From assembly GCA_029449235.1 (NCBI GenBank), contig JANATG010000007.1, positions 2,542,001-2,606,000 on the forward strand: 64,000 bases of DNA, in the 5' to 3' direction. Numbering within the stretch: position 1 is the first letter of the stretch; every line of letters starts with the position of its first letter. This stretch comes from Linnemannia schmuckeri (lineage: Eukaryota > Mortierellomycota > Mortierellomycetes > Mortierellales > Mortierellaceae). Shown piece after piece: positions 11,969-22,546 of this stretch. The notes beneath the pieces were generated by a model, which was not told the origin of the DNA, searched no databases, and saw only the letters and a program-made list of their open reading frames with translations. A program made the translations under genes and the position numbers.

Positions 11969-14165
11969 ATGGCCATTGCAGAACTTGTCAAGTACGTGCT
12001 CGAGCACGCAACTCGCACTAACAACATCAAGCTCCTCCTCGCCTTCTCCGCCTTCTTCCTCTACAAGTACCGCTCCCACGCCGTCGGAACCAGGCGTCGT
12101 GACGACCTCAAGACCCCTAAGGGTGCCGTCCCTTTTCTCGGACACATGCCCCTCCTTGCCAGCATTCCCGGAACAAAGTTATATGACTTCTTTGAAAAGA
12201 ACTACAATGAACTGGGTCCCGTCTGGTCTATTTCTTTGCCCTTTATTGGACGCATGGTCCAGGGTGATTCTCCCGAGTTGGTTGAGCATGTGTTGAAGCA
12301 CAACTTTTGGGCATATGAGAAAGGGCCTATCCTCAAGAATTGTCTTAGTGACCTCCTTGGCAACGGTATGTGAGCGCCATTCTTATGTGCCTTAAGATTT
12401 TTGTTTACTGCTATTTCGCATACATTCTCTTGTCTCAGTCTTATTTTTTGAGTTTTCATCTTCGCTCTGTCCTGCATGCGCTACGACCATGACTTTGACT
12501 AACTCTAATATCTCTGCTCCTCTCTCTCCTGCCTTCATCCCACTCGTACCCTCGTGCCAAAAATACAAGGCATCTTCTCTTCGGACGGACCTGCTTGGAA
12601 GTGGCAGCGCAAGATGGCCTCCCACATCTTCAACGTCCGCGCCTTCCGCGAGTACACTAGCGACATCTTTGTCATCGAGGCCCAAAAGATGCTCGCCTAC
12701 CTCGGCAAGGCTGCTGACGAGGGCACACCCATCGACTTTCATGCCCTCATGCTCCACTTTACCCTCGACAGCTTCGGAGCGTAAGTCTTCCTTTTCTCTG
12801 TTCAAATCCAAGTGTTTCCCTAACGCAAATAGTATGCGTGCGCATATGCTCATGTTTCTTTTCTGTCACTCACCTCGTACACTCCTTCATTTTTACGCAC
12901 CCAATTAGTGTCTCATTTGGCGAGAGCTTCGGCTGCATGGACGATATCGAGCATGATGTTGACTATGCAGTCGCCTTTGACGACCTGACCGCCATCACCT
13001 CCGACCGTCTAATGGACCCCATCTGGAGGATCCGTGAGAGACTTACCAGTGTCGGCAAGAAGGTCATCGATGAACGCAAATTGGTTCGCGATCATGCCTT
13101 ACGTATCATCGAGAAGCGTCGTGCAGAGGGCTACCACAAGCCCAAGAAGGATCTCTTGCAGTTGTTTATGGAGGCCAAGGACGATGAGGGTAATGCTCTT
13201 ACAGATGACCTCTTAGTGGATGTTATCTTGAACTTTACGATTGCTGGACGTGATACGACTGCTCAGGCCTTGTCGTGGATGTTTTATTTGATTAACCGCG
13301 ATGGTACGGACAAGAATATTATGAAGACGTTGATTCAAGAGGTGGATGATGTTCTGGGGGACAAATTGCCGACCTATGAGTCTCACAAGCAGCAAAAGTA
13401 CGCCGACGCATGGTACGTAATACCCCCTCTCCCTCATACAATGCATGCGCTTCGATCACTCTTTCTGTAGACTTTTTGTACACATGCATCGTTCTTCCAT
13501 TGTCCTTTGCTCTAAACGGATGCAGGGGTAGAGTACATTTTCATTGTTTGTTTGTTGGAGAACAGAAAATTTAACCCCATCCTCTCTTTTCTTCTATGCT
13601 TATCTCGCTTACTCTTTTTCGTTCACAGCTTCCATGAAGGTATATTGATGACTTAATTATCGAACATGATTGCTTGCCATTTGAACATTCTTGTGTTTTT
13701 TTTACTAAACTGCTTAAATTTCATTTCTTGTATTCGTTCCTTATAGCACTCCGCATTTTCCCCGCTGTCCCCCGTAACTTGAAGCTATGCGTCCAAGACG
13801 ACGTCCTCCCAGACGGAACCAAGATCTACGCCGGAGAATGGTTCACCTGGTCTTCCTACGTCATGGGCCGCTCCGAAGCCATTTGGGGTCCCGACGCCCG
13901 CGAATATAAACCCTCCCGATGGTTGCAAGGAGAGAAGTTCTCTCAGGGCAAATTCAGTTCCTTCCATGCTGGCCCTCGCGTCTGCTTGGGCATGAATTTT
14001 GCAATCCTGGAGGGTCTGACGGTGATTGGGATGATTCTGCAGAAGTTTGAGTTGACGTTGGTGGATAGTGCCAAGTTGCCGCCGTATGGTGTGTCAGTCA
14101 CGATGCCTATGCTTGAGGGGTTGCCTATGAATGTTACCAGGCGTAAGACTGCTGTTGCCATTTGA
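11969..14165 (+). CDS. Cytochrome P450 monooxygenase, paralogue 1 (fatty-acid omega-hydroxylase-like)
   Basis: Haem-thiolate monooxygenase, membrane-anchored at the ER by an N-terminal hydrophobic segment (LLLAFSAFFLY). Exons: 11969-12365, 12570-12780, 12909-13412, 13629-13639 and 13747-14165, giving 513 residues. Signatures: I-helix AGRDTT, ExxR within FHEALRIFP, and the haem loop FHAGPRVCLG with the cysteine ligand. ExxR is only complete if the 11-nt exon at 13629 is included: its GAA supplies the glutamate, and it keeps frame between TG| and |CA. Text such as FGESFGC and ITSDRLMDPIWRIRERL resembles the CYP52/CYP86/CYP704 fatty-acid or alkane hydroxylase clan, so omega-hydroxylation is a fair inference, not proven. 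The start matches its paralogue at 21954, which begins with the same MAIAELVK. Both paralogues have exons 1 to 4 of exactly the same lengths. Confidence 0.93.
13629..13639 (+). other. 11-nt microexon of P450-1
   Basis: CTTCCATGAAG is flanked by AG before and GTATAT after. It completes the codon started at 13411-13412 and supplies the Glu of the ExxR motif (FHEALR). Leaving it out joins the flanking exons out of frame and removes the motif. The same exon occurs in the second P450 at 23703-23713. Confidence 0.88.
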
Positions 14166-14278
14166 AGGATTGAGAGAAGTAGCGAGAGAGAGAGGGATAG
14201 TGTACTTTTGTAGTCGTTTGAATGTATATTGTGTAAATATTTGCTTCTTTTTTATTTTGCTGCGTACTTGTTCTGTGT

Positions 14279-14521
14279 TTAATCAATAACGACGTTGGCT
14301 ACTTCCAAGCAGGTAAAAATAAGAGTACTCAGATCATCCCAAAAGGACGCTGTCTCCGTAGTTGTCGTTGTCGGGGTCTGTGCACTCTGCAACGCCGCTC
14401 CTGTCGTTTCTGTCTGTGTCTGCTTCGGGACAAAGACCTCTAACAGGTCAATTATGAGGACGACTAGATCACCAAAGAAGGTCATCACGTCTGTCAATTG
14501 ATCGAATATCGCGTCACTCAT
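14279..14521 (-). CDS. Small hypothetical protein, 80 residues
   Basis: An uninterrupted frame beginning MSDAIFDQLTDVMTFFGDLV and ending in CLEVANVVID at TAA. Two hydrophobic amphipathic stretches (about residues 10-30 and 62-79) flank a T/Q-rich linker. No family recognised. It runs convergent to P450-1, 113 nt from its stop, so it could be chance coding potential opposite the 3' untranslated region. The upstream minus strand (14530-14740) has the CT-rich composition seen in real leaders here, which is the main argument for it. A longer upstream frame exists but is low complexity. Confidence 0.4.
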   Translation of the reverse strand: MSDAIFDQLTDVMTFFGDLVVLIIDLLEVFVPKQTQTETTGAALQSAQTPTTTTTETASFWDDLSTLIFTCLEVANVVID

Positions 14522-15443
14522 TTGCTTCTGAGATCCAACTAGGCAGGGCGTGGTTCTGTGGAAGGAGGAGAGGGAGGATGAGTGAATATAGTTTGTAACG
14601 ATGGAGCTGAGAGATGAAGGATGGAGTTGAGGGATGAAGAATAAACGATGAAATAAGAGAAGTGAGGAATGAGGGAGAGGATGAGGTCGATGAAAAGGAG
14701 AAGGAGGGAGTGGCGGGAGTAAACAGCGAGCAATGCGTAAGTGCGTACCTGAGAAAAGGTAAGAGGAAACGTTGTATCCTCGTTCCTCCCTCCTTCGCCC
14801 GCAACTGCAAAAAAAAAAAAAGTGAAAGTCTACCTACTTTGATGTCGACTCTTGACAGTCACTGGATTGGTGACCTTGTCTAAGGAGTGGCTAAGCAGGA
14901 ATTTGGAGTTCTGCCCTTTCTTTTTTTTTTCTCTCCCTACTTTCAGCCCCCCCCTCCTCCCATAACAACGATAACCCTATCTCAACTACTCACTGAAGAG
15001 CAGAAAATAAGGAGTCGACAGCCTGTTGGACAGAAGAAAAACAGAAAAAAAAATCAATAATAAGAAACCAAAGGTAAGCTACGAAGTAAGGGAGTGAGAC
15101 GTGCATGTCTACTCGAAACGCCCAAATCAACAAAGCATGAAACTAACAAAAAAAAAAATGGTTAAAAATTGCAACTTGTTCGATTTCAAATCGAAACGTT
15201 TATGTAAACAGAAGCAGACAGCATAAGCAGCAGCTATCTCCTCAACCTACGCCATTCATCCTGAGAGTGAGTTGTCAACAGTGCCGCGCTGAATTAACAA
15301 CTTCTGCTGGAGCGGATCAAGACCAACGACACCTCTGAACGAAAGATCAGAAATGCAAAGCCCTCCAAGTCCAACATCCCACCTCTCAAACACTGAACGT
15401 ACACTTCACTGTGAAAAACAACACTTTATTCCTGATATTTTCT
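14522..15443. other. Intergenic before F-box gene 3' end
   Basis: About 900 nt without a recognisable gene. It contains several A and T homopolymers (about 14810, 14922, 15040, 15150) and a CT-rich minus-strand segment at 14530-14740 that may be the leader of the small open frame at 14521. The last 100 nt precede the stop of the F-box gene and probably hold its 3' untranslated region. Confidence 0.4.
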
Positions 15444-18097
15444 TCAAACCTTGGCAAGCATAGCACTAGCATCCTTCAAAAAGAAATACTGCACTAACGC
15501 CATCTGCACGAGAACCACTCTACTCCTATCCTTATCCGCAATAAGCCCACCACCACGGAACAACTGCAACCCCACATCCTCAGCACCCTTTCCAAAAAGC
15601 GGTAGTTGACTCAACACAAGCTCAGCAATCCCATTTCGCTTGGTGCTGACCACATCAACCAACGTCTTTAGCGAGTACCCGCTCAGACCTTGCTCCTCGA
15701 GGGATTCAAGGTTCGGGAACATGATGCTCATGAACTGGACTAGGGACTCGTCACAGATTCTCCAGTTCCCACGGAGACTCAAAACACGAAGTGACGGAAC
15801 GATAAGAGCCTGTTGCTTCGGTGCTCCTGAGTCGTCGGCGTTGCTGCTGTTACTACTGCTGCCGGGTAAGAACATGTCATTGTTGCTGATGACTCGGGCG
15901 ATCCCTCGAGTGCTTGTCTCCATGTTCAGATCCAGCGACCGCAGTGCAGGGCATCCTTGAAGCATCCGGAACTTGAACATGTAGGCAAACTCGGCGCTCA
16001 ACGACAGATGATGCAAGTTGGGGAGGCGCCAATCCCAGGTCCAGAGAGGTCGAACAATGTTGGGTTCTACTGAGTCGTCTCCAGTAGTAGTGGTAGTGTC
16101 TCGATACATACCAAAAGTTCTCTCTAGCGTCTCTGGTTCGGGTATGAAATACCTCCCAGTGTTGTCCGCCTTTGTCTCGATGTATATATGTGCAAGCGCG
16201 GTGTTGAATGAAGAGTGTCCGGATGGAAGGTAAGAGCGCTTGTCCCAACCAGGCGCAAGGCCTCAAGTTTGGGTAGTTCAGCAGGCCTACAGGGCACAAA
16301 TTCCTCCCACTGGTATTCAGAAGTGTGGTCCGTGAAGGAGGCACTCGCAAGGTTGGGACAGTGCTGGAGCAGTTGCGAATCCATGACGAGTCGGTTCCGT
16401 GTGGCGCTGATCATGAGGTCCTTTAGTGCCGGAAGGTCCACCCATCCTTGGCCAATGTTCATTGTCTGAGGTGAGTGCCATGGGTCAGGCGACATTGCCA
16501 CGATGATGTTTCTGAGGGTCTGACTAAACGCAACTGCAATGTCGTTGAGTTCGTCAGTGAGCTGTTCGTCTTCGGATTCTTTAAGATAGACATTCTTCAG
16601 CGGCACCAAACCGTCCTCCAGGTGTGCTCCTTGTCCATTCTCAAACTCTCTCTTCTCCTGAACCGCCCAGGTGAATGCCCCTGGACCAAGTGGCTCCATA
16701 AATAGGCTCTGCAGAGACCGACACCGCTGAAGGAACTGTCGGTTGTTACGAAGAGTGCGATACCAGGAACCAGGTCCCTGAAGTTCGACAATTTCACGAA
16801 CATGACTCAGATCTGTTGAGTCCAAGTGTGCGGCAAAATGAGGTAGGTTGTCCTGGTTCAAGCTTGTTGGGTTATGAAGAGGAGGCAGTAACTGCGTAAT
16901 CACCCTCTCGGTTTCCTCGGGACAGGACTGTTCTTCCGGTGGCCACAACCCACTGTCAGAAAAGGTAACAGTCTTGAGACGGCCCGGGAAATAACGCGTG
17001 TGATCTTCGACAAATTGGACCACAGCCTGATACAGGTCATCCCTGCGCGCCTTGGTCTCGTTCCTGTCATCCAGTGTCACGTCGCTGAAAAGATCCCAAT
17101 CATAGTCAACAACCTTGTCCAATGAGAAATGTAGTCGTTCCAGATTCCTAAGACGCTGAACGGCTCGGGAGTAGCGACCAAGATCTGAGACAGGAAGGGT
17201 CAAAGACTGAAGTTGTTCTAGGATGGGGCCTGCGAGGGCCCAACATGCCTCACGGTAGAGATGCGCCTCGTAGTGCATATGAAGGAGCACGTCCTTGGGC
17301 CTGATTTTCTGAATGTAGGCTGGAAGATGACAAGCTGACCGACATATTTGAGCAAATTCAGCTCCTTGCATGTAATTTGCGACGCCGGTGGGGGGAGGTC
17401 GACTGAGAGGCCAGTAAGATGCAATGGACATGGCGATGGTTGGCAGGTCAAAATTGCGAATATGAGTAGTGTAGTTGAGAGGTGATGACGGAGTCGTCGA
17501 TAATGAGGCATCTATGTCTGAGGAGGGTGGTTTGTGGGCTGAAAGGGCGAGTGAGATGACTGGAGGCAACGTGTTGGCGGGAAGACGATTGAGTAACATG
17601 CGTGCCAGAGCTTGGTCCGTCCTTGCGGGGAGAGAGCGATATTCTTCATCCTTGTCCTTATCTTTGTCATTATGGGGATGATCGCCGTCCCTCTCTTCTA
17701 CCTCTTCTTTCGAGTCCTCGTCTTTGTCGTTGTTGTCGCCTTGTTCCATGTCCTCGTCTTTGTCTTCGTCTTCATCCTCGTCTTCTGCATCATAACTATT
17801 GTCGTGATGGTGATCGTGATCATGATGATCGTGGTGGTGGTGATGGTGACCATAGTGACCATGATGGTGCCCGTGGTGTCCGTGATGATCATAGTTGTGC
17901 AGACAGTGGTGGTGGTGATTTGCTTTATGATGAAAGGCTTCTTTGAAGGGATCGCGGTAGAGGAAGGGCAGTGCGAGGGAAGCGATATGTTTGGTTGTCC
18001 TTAGGAGAGCAGCCAGCGTTGCGGTGTCATTCTCTTGGGCGAACACTCTGAAGACGAGCTGTAAACACTCCTGTGGCAGCTGTGAGAGCGGGTCCAT
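15444..18097 (-). CDS. F-box/leucine-rich protein, member 1, with His/Asp/Glu-rich insert and one frameshift
   Basis: Predicted substrate adaptor of an SCF ubiquitin ligase. ATG at 18097 starts MDPLSQLPQECLQLVFRVF, an F-box N-terminus shared with the copies at 50002 and 55466; the upstream in-frame ATG at 18316 only adds a low-complexity leader. LRR-like repeats follow (LEQLQSLTLPVSDLGRYSRA, ALTFHPDTLHST, RPLWTWDWRLPNL, CPALRSLDLNM, FPNLESL). Residues about 57-153 form a long His- then Asp/Glu/Lys-rich tract absent from the paralogues. The frame from 18097 stops at 16124, while the remaining family sequence (from about IETKADNTGRYFIPEPETL to the end at 15444) continues in another frame, so a one-base indel lies near 16185-16205. 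With the shift corrected the protein is about 880 residues. It may be an assembly error or an early pseudogene; no intron fits there. Confidence 0.78.
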
Positions 18098-18401
18098 GAT
18101 GGAGTTGGTTGTCCTTGATGAAGAAAGGATGAAGAAAGGATGAAGGAAGGAAAGAAAGAACGAGAGCGCGTGTGAAGGTTGTAAGGGAGAAAGACAATAG
18201 CGAGTTATCACTTGAAAAGGACACGTAGTTCGTTTCATTCCTGGGCTTGTTAAAGGACTATGCCACATGTTCATGCTGCAACAGCTGCGATTGGGCACAA
18301 ACGGTGAGCAAAGCACTAGTCCCAGCGCTCCTCCCTTATAGCCTTCCCTCTTTCATGACCTTTTACATTCGTATTCACTGTCAACCTACAAAGCCAACAG
18401 G
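18098..18401. promoter_or_regulatory. Shared upstream region of divergent F-box genes
   Basis: A 304-nt gap separates the start codons of the minus-strand F-box gene (18097) and the decayed plus-strand copy (18402). It would act as a bidirectional promoter if both were once active. The part next to 18097 is a CT-rich leader on minus with direct AAGAAAGGATG repeats (about 18120-18145). No clear TATA box was found. Confidence 0.4.
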
Positions 18402-20870
18402 ATGGACTCCTTCAACGCTCTGGCTCTGGAATATCCCCAACAAAAATCGCTCAAACTATTGTCAACACGAACGACGTTGCTACTCTGTTTGCCTTCCTTC
18501 GAGTCAACAAGTACTTTGCAACTGTCACTTTGCCGTTTCTGTATTCTGCGCCGTTTTAGGACTAGTTTCGCGTCAGACCACGACCAGGAGGAAAAACGAC
18601 CGACCTTGCACTCTTTAATCGGTTGATGGCGCGCGTCTTCCTCAACTGTGTCTTTGCCTCCTCTTCTGCTCCTGTGGACGAACCGGCTGCACGACTGCTG
18701 TGTATTGTCTTCGACATCGATATAGCTACCATCAACAACAGCGACAGTAACAAGGACGCCAACATCAACAAAAACAGCAGTGTCATGAACTGAGAGGCTA
18801 AAAAGGTTTCAAGTCTGGCCTACCTCACTCACGTCCGTCAACTCGAGAGGGAGAATTTCTTTCCAGGATTATACGGACCATACGCAACCCTCAATTCGGA
18901 AACTGACAGCCTTCATTCACGGAGACGACTTCTTCACCATGGCGCAATTGGACCTTCTCCCACCGTCGTACACGGATGCCTTCTCGGATAAGCAAGGATG
19001 CCAGTACTCGTTTTCGACTGTCGTTAATAGGATTGTGCGTTGGACGGTTGCCTTTCCTATTCTGGAGCAGTTGCAGGTCATCACGCTTCCATTCTCTAAT
19101 ATCGGACACTACTTCGACAACGTTGGCAGGCTTGAAAAATCTCAGAAGGGTGATCGTTTTCATGGACAAGGTGTTTGATTACACGCGTCAGGGCGCGATG
19201 GCGCTCCGGACCGAGTGCAAGTCTGGGAGGCTCTGGTGGTGTGCAAACAGGAGGCCATGGACAAGTTGGTGCAGTTCTTCAGAGAACATACTTGGATCTT
19301 TCCAGTATGTCTTCACTTGGTCGAGTATCGTTTTGGCGACATTGGCGATCAGTTCTTTCAACAGTACCCTGAGGGATGTACAGATTCAAGTTGTTGGGAT
19401 GTTGTCACCCCTTCAGCGACCGTCGATTCTATACATAGGTAACTGGCACCGGTTCTTTACTCGTCGTGAAAAGGCTGATTTGAGTTGTTGAGAATGCAGA
19501 AACGGGGGCGCCACAGGAGATGGTGTTTGATTTGATCCGCGAGAAGCGAGACTTTTTTTTCAGCAGTATCAGGCTCAGGAAGGTTAATATGGCATCCCTT
19601 GGAGAGGGACTTTTCGCTGGACAATGAAGGAGAAAGAGGAGCTGGAGTTTCTACGAGAAAACATTTCCACCTCCCAATATGCCAGAAACAAACAATTATC
19701 AGAAGTAACGGCCACACACCAAGCAGCCTCTCGACCCCTTTATTCGGAACATGGATTAGTACCGGTATCGCAGGTATTCATCAGCGACGTTAGCTCAACA
19801 ACAGACGAACTGGACGACATTGTGTTTACCTTCTTGTAAACGTTCGAGGGTCTCACCGTCTATTTAGGAGCAGAAGAAGAGTCGACGGTTATTTCATATG
19901 TCGGACACAACTGGACCGTGGACCTACCTGTCTTGACACCTCTCACTATCTCGACCTGGAACATTCTCAAGATCCACCGCCACCTCCTCGCTTGCTGCCC
20001 GAACCTTGTTTTCGTCGATATCATTGACAACAATGGTTATCGAGACCAATGTCGGGAGATTGTGCCCTGCACGCCCGCTCATCTGGCCAAAGTTGAGACT
20101 TTGGATCTGCTTGGCTGGAGTTCGTTAACTCTTCATCCGAATACACTTTATTCGACTGGCAGTCTTGTTTCGCTGGCGGTATCTGTGCCGTATGTGTGGC
20201 TGATTTATTGTTTCATCCCCCCGTTGAGGAGTTGAACCGGTCCTATGGCATCTTTCAGGACGATGGTGATGTTGGATCATATGAGGCAGGAGGAATCCTT
20301 GGAACGCCAGAACCAGCGATCGTACGACCAGAGTGGAGATGGGACTGGCACCTGCTCAGCTTGACAAACCTCGAGCTCCCTGGCAAATTTGCATTCTGAT
20401 TCCAGTTCCGAATGCGTCAAGGATGTCCCGCCTTGAGATCCCTTGACCTCAATATGTTGACCGAGTCCGAATCACACCTTGTCTTCCTTACTGAATCAGA
20501 CTTTTCATGTCGCAGGTCACTACTGATCTCTTCTCAACATCGGTACTGTCATTGAAGCGGGAACGTGTGGAGGCGCCAGAATTGCACACATTGGTGATGC
20601 GGATCGCTGGCGGTTCGACGACGCGGCGATGATTGGGTTCCTGTCGCGAACAACCTTCCCCCGTCTCGAGCGGGTGGCCGCCAAGGCCTGAGCTGCGTTC
20701 AATTGGGTCGATTTCACCAACGCTCTCCGTGCTCGAGCCACTTACATCCCCCCACCTCAACATCATCATTATCATCGATATCATCAACAACGACAACAAC
20801 AACAATAGCAACACAGGACTTAATACGCTCAAGGAGATACAGTTCGAGAGGGGAGACCCGATACCTTAGG
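18402..20870 (+). pseudogene. F-box/leucine-rich family member 2, decayed
   Basis: A broken copy of the same family, the only one on plus. Start-like MDSFNALALE at 18402 is followed in another frame by NDVATLFAFLRVNKYFATVT, equal to the post-F-box segment of the paralogues. Further pieces: QLERENFFPGLYGPYATLN; a PILEQLQVITLPFSNIGHYF segment near 19055; LDDIVFTFL then a stop at about 19838; LTLHPNTLYSTGSL (about 20128-20170), the family motif; WRWDWHLLSLTNLELPGKFAF then TGA at about 20398; CPALRSLDLNM; and FLSRTTFPRLERVAAKA in yet another frame (about 20635-20690). Numerous stops and frameshifts separate these, so no full protein can be made. The order of pieces equals that of the intact members, showing a complete gene that decayed in place. 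Confidence 0.82.
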
Positions 20871-21007
20871 TGCGGTTGGATGCAAGGATAGTGATTGCGA
20901 GCATGCAGGCGCAGTGGGAGGAGGATTGTTTGCCGGGCGTGGTCCGGTGCCAGACTTGTTATAATATTATGCGTGTGTTGGACGATGATTGATGAGCCAT
21001 GTATTTC

Positions 21008-21041
<34 letters not shown>

Positions 21042-21953
21042 TTTGCTGTTTTTGCTGTTTTTGCTGTTTTTGCTGTTTTTGCTGTGGTGAAAGAAGGAAG
21101 TGATGGTAAAAATGACTGTGTATTGCATGGTATTTGTGACAGAATATAAAATCCTTTCAATGCATTCAGCCTTCTCCGCTCATCAACCCTTCTGCTGTGT
21201 GTGAACCTTGGGGCTTCTTTTTGTCGCCCTTTCCTGTCGATGCTCCTGCCTTTTGTACGAATGCCCTGTGCCCCGGCGTCTGTCCAATGTAAAATTTGCC
21301 TCTACCAGCTCTCAGGTACCAGACCAAGTACGCTCTCCTTTTTTTTATTTCAATCACACGCACCATTGGTACCTTCCTTTTTCTTTCTTTCCATCCTGTT
21401 ATTGGCAGAAGAAAAACAAACAACGTAGGTACGCCTCAAGAGGAGAATCACCCTGGTACATACACCGCCAATAGGCTCAAACAAAATCGTTCTCAATTAG
21501 AGAAAGGAAAAGAAAAAAAGGACGCTAGTGGACATGGGGAAAAGAAAAAGTGCTCTCACCCATTGGTTCCGTATCCTCTCTTCCTTGGTTCTTCTTTCAA
21601 TTGCAGGGAGGCGGATAATGCAAGAATGAAATAAACTCGCCTGCACTCATGTTAGTGTGTGTGGTGCATGTCATTGTTTTGGACCATTGCAGTGCTTCGG
21701 ACTAGCGAGCAAAGAGAGAGGGGTCCGTCCGGAAAGTGGACACTGGTTCCCCTCGGACTTCTTGTCGCTCTCTCGGCGCTCACTTAACGTCGGATTCTTT
21801 GATAAAAGCATAGAAATCAAATTCACATCCTCTCTTTTTCTTTCTTTTTTTTCTTTCCTTTCTCTTTTGTCCTTCACAACATTCTCCTCCACACCTAACC
21901 CTCTTTTCCTCCCTCCTTCCTCCTTCCATTTCCACCATAAACCATCTACCAAA
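20871..21953. other. Intergenic upstream of P450-2
   Basis: No supported gene. It contains a T-homopolymer plus minisatellite (21008-21084) right behind the dead F-box copy, then about 750 nt of unrecognised sequence. The last 130 nt are a CT-rich leader for P450-2, and TGATAAAA at about 21799 matches the element upstream of P450-1. Confidence 0.45.
21008..21084 (+). repeat. Poly-T run followed by six TTTTTGCTG units
   Basis: A run of T from 21008 to about 21035 leads directly into a perfect 9-nt tandem repeat (TTTTTGCTG) of six copies covering 21031-21084. Read on minus this gives an artificial K-rich open frame, which is not a gene. Confidence 0.95.
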
Positions 21954-22515
21954 ATGGCCATCGCAGAACTGGTCAAGTCCGCCCTCCAGCACTCCACAAA
22001 GTCCAACAACCTCAAACTCCTCCTTGCTCTTTCAGCCTTCTTCCTCTATAAATACCGCTCCCATGCCGTCGGAACCCGTCGTCGTGACGACCTCAAAGAA
22101 CCCAAGGGTGCCTATCCTCTCCTTGGACATATGCCTCTCCTTGCTATGATTCCAGGAACCAAGCTGTATGATTTTTTTGAGAAGAACTATCGCGAGTTGG
22201 GACCTGTCTGGTCGATTAGTTTGCCCGTGATTGGAAGGATGATTCAAGGAGATGCCCCAGAGATGGTCGAGCATGTGTTGAAGAGTAACTTTTGGGCGTA
22301 TGAGAAAGGCCCTATTCTCAAGGGAGCCCTCGGAGATCTTTTTGGATCTGGTAAGCATTCGTTTTTGTTCTATAATTGATGTTTCTTTTGTTTCTTGCCT
22401 TTGCGTTCACACCATCAACCTGTGAAAGCACCCTGGCGTTTTTCTGTCTTTTTGTTCTCCTCATCCAATCGCCCTTTCCTCTCCCGTTCTTAAATTACTT
22501 TTACTTTGTATTTCT

Positions 22516-22546
<31 letters not shown>

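Noticed and set aside
17612..18004. 130-codon Val/Ile/Met-rich open frame on plus
   Set aside because: It is the antisense of the His/Asp-rich tract of the F-box gene.
20714..21160. 148-codon minus frame with Lys/Ala/Thr repeats
   Set aside because: It arises from the poly-T/TTTTTGCTG minisatellite and the dead F-box copy.
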